From NCBI GenBank assembly GCA_037042915.1, contig CM073194.1, positions 1,550,001 to 1,614,000 on the forward strand: a stretch of 64,000 bases of DNA, read 5' to 3'. The notes under the pieces are model-generated. The model ran no database searches. It was not told the origin of the DNA and was given only the letters and a program-made list of their open reading frames with translations. A program made the position numbers and the translations under genes. Positions within the stretch are counted from its first letter, which is position 1. Every line of letters starts with the position of its first letter. Shown here piece by piece: positions 54,835 through 64,000 of the stretch. Source of the stretch: Auricularia sp. M13 (taxonomy: Eukaryota; Basidiomycota; Agaricomycetes; Auriculariales; Auriculariaceae).

Positions 54835-57688
54835 TGATGCATTGCCCGTCTCTATACGTGTCGTGTCATCTAGTGGCAGTTTATCTCATCGTACAATGCA
54901 TTGGGTGTTTCTCGACATAAGGATCCGTGAGACTCGGAAACCGGATAGAGTGCTCTGGCTTTCTCAGGCCGAGGCACATGTGCGATTGACCGTTCTATTC
55001 CGGTAATGCACACACAATGTTCCCGATGATGCAGCTGAACATTCGGCCACGTTTTTTCCCGAGCCTGATCCGTTTAAGCCGTGCAAAGACCTCTGAAGCT
55101 ACTGTGTACTATTGCGTGTGCATCCCTCCGTCCAAAGCCTGTCCCACGGCTGCCTGCCTCTGCATCATAGCCATCGCAGGGCAATTCACTGGCCTGGTTC
55201 GGGCTTGAGAACGCCGGTGGCGCATATCAGGGTGCCTGCACCTCTTCACAGGGTATGAAGATCGAAGCTAGACTTCCGGCTGACATGTGCCGCTTCTGCG
55301 AGCCGGCGCAGCAGGGTGGCGTTATTCATTGATACGCGGCGAGTTCGCCTCACTACTTCAGTATGGGACCCCATCAGATCTGGACTGGGCGCGAGGTTGT
55401 GACGTATCAGTGAATTACCCATCGACCTGCACGACTTGTGCGCGGAGATCTAGCCACAGGGAGATAGGTTCTTCGTAGCACAAGCGAAGTGGGCCACAAA
55501 CCTAGCGGATGGCATTACGCAGTGTCTCGACAGCGTTTCTTTTATTCTTGAAGCATGGTGACTCATGAGCTTGCAGCTTGATCTTCGGCCGCAGAATAGA
55601 ATGTAACCAAGCCTCTGAAATCGGCTCCGTCTCGACAATTCACTTCACACATGTACCTCAGGTGATGTGGCTTTTTTCAGTTCGAAATTGCCCCTGATTT
55701 ACGTCACATGACAGAGCGGTCTTCTCAACGGAGCATGCCCCATTTGGTTTGAACGGATCTGGCGCGTGAGACGCCAACAGTGTAAGTCTGTTCCAATTAG
55801 CGCCTAATAACACGGGCAACGAAGGCTTTTAAACAGGAGCAACTGGACGGTGTTCGACGACTATGCAAACGCTCACCGGTGCAGAGATAGGTCCAGGTTG
55901 CAATGTGCTGCGCAGTTTAGTGAGTTCATACGGTATGCAGTTAGGCGTCGACTCAGCTGACGATGATCGTGATTCCCCATTAGCGACAAGGCTATTGGGA
56001 ACTGTGGCGTATGGGTAGATTCGCTCACTGAACGTCCTGAAAGATTTACACCCTTTTACCAGCATATTAGAAGCCCGATAGCAGCGAAGTTCGATTGTGC
56101 AAAACCGTACTGTCCCCTCAGCATGCTGCGCGCGGAAGATTGCAGTCGTACCATGTCCTACAAAGTGCGTTGGAGCCCTTTGATTTCTAAACGGACAAAC
56201 TGATGGGACATAAGGATATGCCAGTGAAATACATGAACATCGGTTGCGTGGTAACCTATCCCTGCAATGTCTGCTCGTTGCGATCTTCGCGCGCGAGACT
56301 TGCACGCGAATAGAACGGTTTTGCTACTCTGTCGGCGATCAACACGTCCTCGGGCAACCGCGGAGCAGATCTTTGTTTGGATGCTCAGGGCATGCGTGTC
56401 AACATAAAGTATAGTTCCACGCGTGCGGGAGAATTGAGCCAACGGTGCCATGCCAAGCGGCAGCTTGCGCTGATATCCTGGGGCCTTCAGTGTGGCCAGC
56501 GTCACTCCGTCGCCCTGGTCATTGACCGCGGCGGAATTTCTGACTCACCCACCCCCGACACAGCCACCTTTGGTTCTGCACCACGTGGGAGTCGATACTC
56601 GCAGCCATCACATACATGTACCCGCTCTCTTTTAATCCACAACCTCGTCTCTTCGTCCATAGACGGCCCTCAACGCGGGGCTTGCCCTCTCGACTCGGTG
56701 CCTCCCCGAGTAGACCTTTCGGCCTCCCTCAAGCGGCCGAGACGCCGCCGGCGCTGCAAGCAGAGCAGCTCCCGGACGACGCGGCACGAATACGGATATA
56801 AGGCCCGCGACCATACTGTTTGACCCGTCAGCCCAGATGCACAGGAAGCCACCCTCCCATACCTGTCGACAGAATGAACAGAAGCAGTATAAGCTCAACC
56901 CACAATGAGGCGAGCGGCAAACGAGATAGAAGGCGGGCTCGAAAGGAGCGTTGACGTAGTGCTGTAGAACGCTCAGAGGTCACCGTAAATTGCCCTGCCA
57001 CTTACCCCGCACTGGGAATAATCGAAAGTGATTCTGAGCAAAATGAGCCCGCACCTGGAAAAATGGTGTAGCTCTACTCACGAGACAGAGCGGCACATGC
57101 CTTCGAGTTTGCGAGAGTTACGCAAGTAGGTCTCCCCTTAAATAGTCCAGCCAATCACAGAATCATATGGTGGATTGTAATCTCAAAACACAGCTGATGA
57201 TTTCCAAGTCACCTGCCTCAAACATTCCGCTAGAACGAGCGCAACATTATGATCACTGAATCAGGAAACACAGTCAGCCTGTAGAATAATCTTGCCGCGG
57301 ACGGGGCTGCAGATATGCAAACCTTATTCCGGCCCTCAGCCCCGAACTGACAACAGCAACTCCCGGGATACTCAAAGACAGCGCCCCCCGATGCGCCCTC
57401 GTTCCCCGATGGCGCTGGCAACCAAGTCATTATCCTAGCAGTCCGCCAGGTTAGACTGCCCAGCGACGCGGCCGGCTACAGTCCGACCGCAGCCCAACAA
57501 TGATATGATATGCCATTCGCCTTCCATCCAAAGCCTCACTGCGGCGTTCCCCAGCTTATCGCGCAAACTACACAGTTTGACAACCTCGCGGAGGAGCTCC
57601 TAAGGACAGTAGTCTTCCTTATTCGAAGCGATCTGTCCAAGCTAACCCTCCAAGTATAAAAAACATTCCCGCAACGCGTGTTTCAGGC
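54835..57688. other. No supported gene
   Basis: 2.8 kb of mixed composition. The frames at 55829-56505 and 56377-56823 have no domain or splice logic. I see no repeat ends. Confidence 0.4.
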
Positions 57689-58105
57689 ATGTCACCAAAC
57701 ATTCCCCAGGCTGTTGCTGCCGCGGCTATTATCGCACTCATCGCAGCTGTGGCAATATGCGCAGGAGTCGTGTTCGCCCGTTACCTCGCTGTTGGAGAGC
57801 ACACGCCTCTGCCTGTGACCAACCCGGCCACGACGGTACAGGGTCAGACATGGCACCCCCTTCGCGAGACAGGATCATGCGCGCCACGCCAGCCAGATAG
57901 CGAGAGATACACCACTCCTTCACATCGCCACACCCCTGCGGCGCCTGATGGCCTGCCGCCGATTTGCCCACGAACCCATGCATGCCTGAGTGACAGGAGC
58001 GCCCATGATCCGGATCAGATCACCGGCACCCGGGAGCTTCTCGATTCAGTCCCAGACATCGTCCGCTGTACGTCAGAGTCGCCGCATCATGCTGCGCATT
58101 CATGA
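57689..58105 (+). CDS. Small single-pass membrane protein, unrecognised
   Basis: 138 aa single-exon frame from an ATG. Residues about 8-33 are a strong hydrophobic helix (AVAAAAIIALIAAVAICAGVVF...), then a Pro/Thr/His-rich tail with three Cys. It fits a signal anchor with an outside tail. No homology recognised. Confidence 0.4.
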   Translation: MSPNIPQAVAAAAIIALIAAVAICAGVVFARYLAVGEHTPLPVTNPATTVQGQTWHPLRETGSCAPRQPDSERYTTPSHRHTPAAPDGLPPICPRTHACLSDRSAHDPDQITGTRELLDSVPDIVRCTSESPHHAAHS

Positions 58106-58751
58106 GACTCAATAGAACCTAGATACAGAGAGCGCTCCGCGTAGTGTCAAACCACGCATCCACTTACCGAGCCCGCGTCCGACCGGACACGTGTATTCGA
58201 GTCCCTCCCACGTCAGCCAGTCCAGCCTACCTACCTCGGACATCACCTCTGCTCACCACAGCGGCAAACAACCTAGCAAGGCGTCGCCGGTAGACTTATT
58301 GGATAGTCCGGTCATTGGTCGCAGTTCACCCCTCTTCTTCTCCCCAGAACACAGAATTTCCATGGACATCGCGAGTCCATTCCCCATTATCCCGATCATT
58401 TATGTGACATCTACAGACTAGCATTTCCAGCAATGATGAACATGTAGGCGCTCGCAAACTCTATCTGCCCACCCATGTGCTACGCGAACTCAAGATCCTG
58501 TGCACTCTTCTGATTTCTGTTCCCTTGGAGGGATTGAGTTGTGCCGCGCAGGGCAGTGGGAACGGAACATACCTTCTTCGCCCGATATGAATAAATTAAG
58601 TAATCACACATCCTGTCACTGCCTAATCAGGATGACAACTCACTCACACCCCAGCTCGGGCTGAGCACGTGCTTCCCCCAAAGCCATGTTATAACCACAG
58701 CCGACATGTATACAGGCCTCTGACCATTCTCCTCATTGCCTCAGCTCGAAC

Positions 58752-59670
58752 ATGGCCGACGACGCCCGCAGCCCCCTATACAACTTCTCTTCTGCTCTTA
58801 AGGTCGAATTCAACAGGCCGGAACTGTCACTGCCATCGCTCTCCGCTCAGCTCTCTCAGCCGTTCCTCTTAGCCCAAGCTCGTGAGCACTTCGCTGGGTT
58901 CGATAGGCCCGGCTTCCGCGTCTTCCTCACCGCGCCCATCGACCCGAACGCCCCCCATGCCGCGGGCTCCCTCCCAATCATCTCGCAGCCCTGCGCAGTG
59001 ATACAGTCACCTCCCCTACTGCCGGCTACTGTGGCAGCACCAAACGAGAAGCCGATCGTCACAGCGCACTGTGCGATGAGATTGTGCAGCCGCCCACCAA
59101 CTCCCGATTCTGGGGCCACCCCCTTCCAATACTCCCTACAGGTACACCCTCGGCCGTCGTGGTCTCATGACTCCGCAAGGGAGCCCGAGGAGCTCCTCAG
59201 CCGGTGGTGGCAACTCGCTTGCCTATTCGCCCACGGTAGCAACAGTGTGGACGCACGACACCAATTCACTGGTGTACAAAGGCACTACGAAGGTCCCTCT
59301 AGTGTCCGCTCTTTTCTACATCCGTGACGCAGCTGGCCCATTGTCCTCTCCTCACACACACGGCATGCATGCAACCGGCACGGAACTGGCACCCCCGGCG
59401 CTCGCTCAGTCGGCCTGCCCCCCATCGCCCAAATCAATCATAATTTGTGAGACTTGCCTTATGTCCTTCGATCAGGTGCTCAGCGCCATCGAGCACGGCG
59501 CGGAGCATGGCGGCCCTTGGTCTGTCATGGAGGCTGTGGGAAAGCCTTTGAGACTGGCCTGGATAGACACGAGCACTGGCAAGAGGTCCCGCTGTGCGAG
59601 AAAGACCACCATAAGTCCTTCATCGATGCGGTCATTGACTCCGTCCTCCCATTGTACAGGTACTGAATGT
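58752..59670 (+). CDS. Unrecognised protein with a C-terminal zinc-finger-like part
   Basis: Frame from ATG 58752 (MADDARSPLYNFSSALKVEF) through PELSLPSLSAQLSQPF. The later part (59440-59660) has IICETCLMSFDQVLSAIEHG in one frame and VCHGGCGKAFETGLDRHEHW, VPLCEKDHH in another. Together they look like two C2H2-like fingers with a one-base frame break near 59517. Splicing between the parts is unclear. Lineage-specific; function unknown. Confidence 0.35.
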
Positions 59671-60564
59671 TGTCTGCCTGCGCTCGTCTCGAACCAAGAA
59701 CCTTCTTACCGTGTAGCAGTGCTAGTAGTATCTGAAAGATGAGCATGTACGCAGCTCAACACCGCGTATCTCAGAGAGCACTCGGAAACTCTTATGCATT
59801 ACAGGACTTCAGTTGAGGCACAAAGAGAGGCACTAAGCGCCGTCCGGCGGAGACAAAGGCCACACAAGCCCAAACAGTGAGGCTATGCCCGCGCTTTCCC
59901 CAGCTGAACACCGACGCTCCTAGCAGCTCGAGCCCGCGGCCATCCCTTGAAGGCCATCCAGGCCTGCAGCGGGTGCCACTACCCTCTCGGGGCTTCCAAG
60001 GTCGGGACTTGTCGCGGCAGTGACACCACATCTCCAACCTGAACAGCGGGCACTGCGTGCGACCGCGCTGTCTTGCCCGTACGAGTGCCAACATCACATC
60101 CCTGCGCCCCAAGCCCGTCGCTAACTGGACAGGTTTCAGTGACGCGTAAGCCCTCCATCACCCACGGCGCAGTTAGCTGACAATGGTACTGGTCCCAGAG
60201 TATCACCAAGCGCTCCCGTATTCGCCCACGACGGCGAGCGCCTTTCTTCACTCTAAAATTCGTAAGCCAATAGGTCACATTGACCCTGCCACAGTCTGTT
60301 CAACATTAATCAGGTCATCAATACTAGAGTAACGAGCACGAAGTGTGCACTCCAGTGTCAACATCGCACCTGTTGACGCCCTGCCACAAGGAATAGCCAT
60401 GCGCTCGGTATCGACTGTAGCGCCGACACCTGCCACTCATGCGATGTACGACCTGCTGACAAGCAGCACGCAAGATCTATCTCCCGAAACCTCACTGCGA
60501 ACGGTGGGCCGAGACGTTCCAGACAGCACGCAAGCCCGTCTAACCGATTTCCAGCCAGCCTATA

Positions 60565-61022
60565 ATGTCCAAAATCGCTCTCTCCCCCGACAATGTCATG
60601 GGCAATGCAGAGCTCTGGAACCAACTCGGCGACAACATGATTGGTTTCACGCTGACAACGGAACTGGACGGGGGCGACACAAGCTCAATTATAGTGGCCC
60701 ATGTCGAGCCCACGGCAGGCACGCCAGGCGGGACGGATTCCGATGCGGTTGACAATGCCTCGGAGGCGCAGACAGGTGAAGCACCAGTCTGCCATTAATA
60801 TTCGGATCTCTAACGGCCCTGCGCGCAGCTCCTGCCACTTCCTCGGGAGAAGTCCTGCGCGATGACGACGGGTTCATCATGCAGGTCAGGAAGAGGAAGG
60901 GCAATGCGAGACGCCCCTCAGCTGCGAGCGCCATGGACGAGTCGCTGCTGCTCAAGAAAGCGCGCAACTCCTCTCCCGGCGTGCTGGCTGGCGAGGAGCA
61001 CGCTAGCGGAGGCGAGGAGTGA
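60565..61022 (+). CDS. Small unrecognised protein, two exons
   Basis: Exons 60565-60775 and 60829-61022 (GTGAAG...GCGCAG, phase 1; 134 aa). Begins MSKIALSPDNVMGNAELWNQ; the second exon has DDDGFIMQVRKRKGN and SLLLKKARNSSPGVL, charged and Ser-rich like a nuclear or disordered protein. A coding-like frame upstream (60400-60540) may belong to it. Not recognised. Confidence 0.4.
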
Positions 61023-63176
61023 GTACCGGCAATGGCTATGAACCGGAAGTATCCGTTGGGAAATTCCCGTCATAGGGCCAGGTGACCGGATTCCATAGCG
61101 GGCTAACCAGACAACATGAACTTCAAGGATTTGCTGCATAAATATGAGAAAAAAGAATTAAAATGTTACTCAGGAGGAATTCCAGATCTATCAAGCTGTT
61201 GTGGAGTCCAGGATCATCGAGATAATCCCAGCGCTTTTTGTCATCCTCCCAAGTATCTAAGTCATCAGTTCAAAGTCTCAGCATTCAGGCACATAAGTTC
61301 TAAAGTTATTCCTGAACCAGATCCAACCTGTGCTCATGGACTGGATAGTCTCTAATGACCTACTTATGAATCATGTTAGGGTTCAAACAAGGTTTACCCC
61401 TCAATTTCAGGTGGTTGTACAGGTCTCAGGACCTTCGGGGCGGATCTCGGAGGCAAATAACCATTTTTCAAAAAACGAAATAAGGTCCTCATCGGACCCC
61501 TCCCTCCCTCGTCCTCGTGCTATCGGATTTTGCCGATGGACACCCCTTGTTGCAGGCTATGGAGACGATGTAGCGGATAGGATGAGGTGGAACGGGTCCC
61601 AGGATGACGTAGGACGACTACTCCCAAATAGGAAGGTAGTGGAAGAAGACTAAGAGATCGATGCGGCATTGATTCCATGGTGTAGCTCATGGAGTAAGTC
61701 CCCTGGGCTTGAGACCTTCCAGGGTAGATTCTACATATTAACAAAGGTTTAGAATAATTTCTCCGGAAGTCCTGGTGAAAGGGACGGTGGACAATGGACT
61801 TGCATAACGGCCTTCGGAGCCTTGTCAGCTTCCCTATCGAACACCCAGCATCGGTCCTCTTCCACGGGTTTCCCCTCAAAAAAATCGAGCTCTTCGGTAA
61901 ACATGTTCTCATAGAAGGCAAAATCAACCTATGACAAGCCGAGGGTGCGATGGGAAAGGGAATGTGCTGAGATCAAATTGTGTCAGCTTCCCTGTTAGGA
62001 CTAGTATACCCATCCCGCATGCCTCTCCAGGCTGCTGGCACCTCGGCTAGCCTCCCTCGGCATCACTGAACCCTTGTCAACTTCGGTTGTCTCATGCGAC
62101 ACACCAGTACCATCGTCCTCGACCACCGCCACGTTTGTTTCCGATCAGCGTGTAGGCGTTCATCGGTCTGTCTCCTCGGTGTCACATTATGGCCTACACC
62201 TTTGGAGATGTAGCACACCACACCTCGGGTATTGCCCTGCATGGCCGGTGCGCACTGGGAGTACAGGTGACGCTACAACGATCTTGCTGACATACATCCT
62301 TCACCCTCTGTCCCATGGATGCTCGACCGCTCCGGTACCTTGGACCTCGGCCACTACACTCTCCTCGGTCTGCGCTCCACATGGTCCATGGTCCGGAGGA
62401 TGTCTGGATACGTTGGGAGTCTCGATTGTGGGGTGGTGCGCTTGTACCTCACTCGCCGACGCGTTGCGCTCGCTGCTGCGCTCGCCATTGCGCCGGCCCC
62501 TTTCGCCCCCGGTGTCGGTGTGTGCGTATATGCAGTGACACCTCAGTCTGTCGTGGATACCCACCGGATACCCTTCATAGGCACAGACATCCTTATCACC
62601 TTCGTCCGGAGTCGTTCCACGCCTTCATTCACTCTTTCTTGACCCTCCCTTAAACCCCTTTACCCCCCATTGCTTTCACTGGCTTCCGATTACCCTCGGT
62701 GACTTCCCTGATGTCTTTCCCCATCGCTTCCGGACCCCCTTTGGTGTTGGTTGGCTTTCTTTGTCGTCCGGAGCGCTCGGATCCGGTTTGCCTCTGATCG
62801 GACTATATGTACCGGCAATTGCCCTCGGATGTACCCTAGGTTGGATCTGGTCTATTATGTGTTCGACCTTCCCCTCCTGAGTACCCTTCCTGGTCGGCTA
62901 TGCCTCCTGATTGGTAGTGTATGCAGCACACCTTGACACAAGCCAGCCAGAAACCAATGCGGATGTAGTCGAGGACAACGACAATGGCATATTTCATCCT
63001 GAGACAGAGGTTGATGGGGTCCAGTGAAGCTGAGGGAAAGTAGCCGAGGTTCCAGCGACCTGGTGAGGCATGCAGAGAGGGTATATTGGCCACCAGGGGC
63101 GGGCAAAGTGGTGAAAGAGATACAACAGGAGTGGCCTATAGGTGTAATCGTCGCAGACTATAAAAATCAGACCACA
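61023..63176. other. No supported gene
   Basis: 61100-61950 is AT-richer than its surroundings and full of stops; 62070-62650 is C/T-rich with long but motif-free frames. I see no element ends. A composition change at about 61100 suggests inserted, decayed DNA. Confidence 0.35.
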
Positions 63177-63469
63177 TAGAGATTATGATTGTTAAGGTTG
63201 TGTGCGGCGCGAATAGCGAGGTGCAAAGCGCCTCGAATGAACGCCGCGCGCAATGCTGCCCCCTCAGTCATGCTTTTGTGCACCTTGGGAACCCAGTTGT
63301 TCTGGATGAATCAATTTATGCTGCCGCTCCAGTGCTGGATCAGACCAAGTAGCGATTGTAATTGTTAGGATTGCGCGCGCGGCGTGAATAGCGAGGTGCA
63401 GAGCACATCGCATGAACGCCGCGCGTGATGCTGCCCCCTCAGTCATGGTTTTGTGCACCTCGGGAATCC
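63177..63469. repeat. Direct repeat pair, about 117-121 bp each
   Basis: 63177-63293 and 63349-63469 are about 85 per cent alike by eye. Shared strings include GAATAGCGAGGTGCA and ATGCTGCCCCCTCAGTCATG. A 55-bp unlike spacer separates them. Each ends with a TTTTGTGCACC motif. Origin unknown; perhaps a tandem duplication or solo ends of a lost element. The stretch 63470-64000 holds no supported gene. Confidence 0.75.
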
Positions 63470-64000
63470 AAAGTTAAGTAAAATACTTTTCAAAGAATCA
63501 GCAACTTCACAGTAATCATCATTTGACTGTGTTGGTCAGAGGTATCAGGCAAGTAGCCTCCCCCATGCATCTTGGCATTGCTGTTTTTTCTAGCACTCAA
63601 ATGGCACCTGCTCAACATCATCAGGGTAATGTATTGATGGAGATTGTATTGCATGAGTCCCGATGAGGCACATCCAGCCAAGCCTGGTACATCAGCAACG
63701 GTTATTGCAACTGCGAAACTTTGGGACTATTGGTGCTCGCATCACGCCCGAGTTTCTGCACCCAACCAAGCAACCAACCAAGCCAGCGGCTGAACCAATG
63801 GCCAGATAGTAGACCCAAGTCACCCGACCAATGGCCAAACCAGCAGACCTGAACGACCAACCCAACGGCAGTCCAGGCCGTCCGGAAGCGTGACCGTCTG
63901 CAAGCCGCAATGCTACGCGCGGCGCACTGCACTGGTATTTTGAGTATCCCAAATGCGGTTCATCGGCAACGCCCGACAACCTCCGTGATAAGTCCCTCGC

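Noticed and set aside
61520-61927. Minus-strand frame of 135 codons suspected to be a retroelement remnant
   Set aside because: No reverse transcriptase, integrase or gag signature could be recognised, so I do not name an element here.
62074-62653. Three overlapping plus-strand frames
   Set aside because: C/T-rich low-complexity DNA gives long frames in all phases; no conserved motif or intron pattern.

Overview
This is a gene-dense fungal nuclear window. Introns are short (about 45-75 nt) and usually GT-AG with phase-consistent exons, coding DNA is GC-rich, and the gene families are typical of Basidiomycota, most likely Agaricomycetes (a polypore-like wood-decay lineage is an inference). 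I see no tRNA, rRNA or CRISPR.

Left part (1-16800), mostly ordinary single-copy genes: the C-terminal part of a MYND-finger protein, a nine-exon short-chain dehydrogenase, an F-box protein with an in-frame TGA, a membrane-anchored glutaredoxin-like protein without an active-site cysteine, a GPI-anchored cupredoxin-like wall protein, a glycerol-3-phosphate acyltransferase of the Sct1/Gpt2 type, a METTL7-like methyltransferase and a glutathione S-transferase. A Tc1/mariner-type MITE lies between the glutaredoxin-like and cupredoxin genes.

Central accessory block (17200-40100), the most interesting part. Five paralogs, which I call A to E, plus one truncated sixth copy, encode proteins of about 430-450 aa with a conserved N-terminal leader and two consecutive Nudix-like halves. 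The first half keeps the spacing of the Nudix box but has lost most catalytic residues; the second is more degenerate. Both halves carry a QTGA start, an LPRS turn and a W/Y-W-Y-x-G strand, and the exon phases repeat, which points to an old internal duplication. A (+) and E (-) read as intact. B carries a 169-bp foldback MITE in exon 2. C is split in exon 1 by a 3.9-kb hAT transposon and holds a small retroelement fossil in its last exon. D has a one-base frameshift in a C run. Fragments of the neighbouring SART3/Prp24 gene travel with copies A and D, so duplication units included pieces of that gene. A secreted cyanovirin-N-like lectin gene and the intact SART3/Prp24-like splicing factor lie inside the block.

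Right part: a divergent pair of housekeeping genes (free methionine-R-sulfoxide reductase and glycolipid transfer protein), an unrecognised four-exon gene, a terminal-inverted-repeat element abutting a 4.2-kb Mutator-like (MULE) transposon, and then a sparse region (51-64 kb) with small lineage-specific or unrecognised ORFs, one Cys-rich small protein and a 120-bp direct repeat near the right end.

Several host genes (acyltransferase, methyltransferase, paralog D, a zinc-finger-like ORF) show one- or two-base frame breaks, some in short homopolymers. These may be assembly errors rather than biology.
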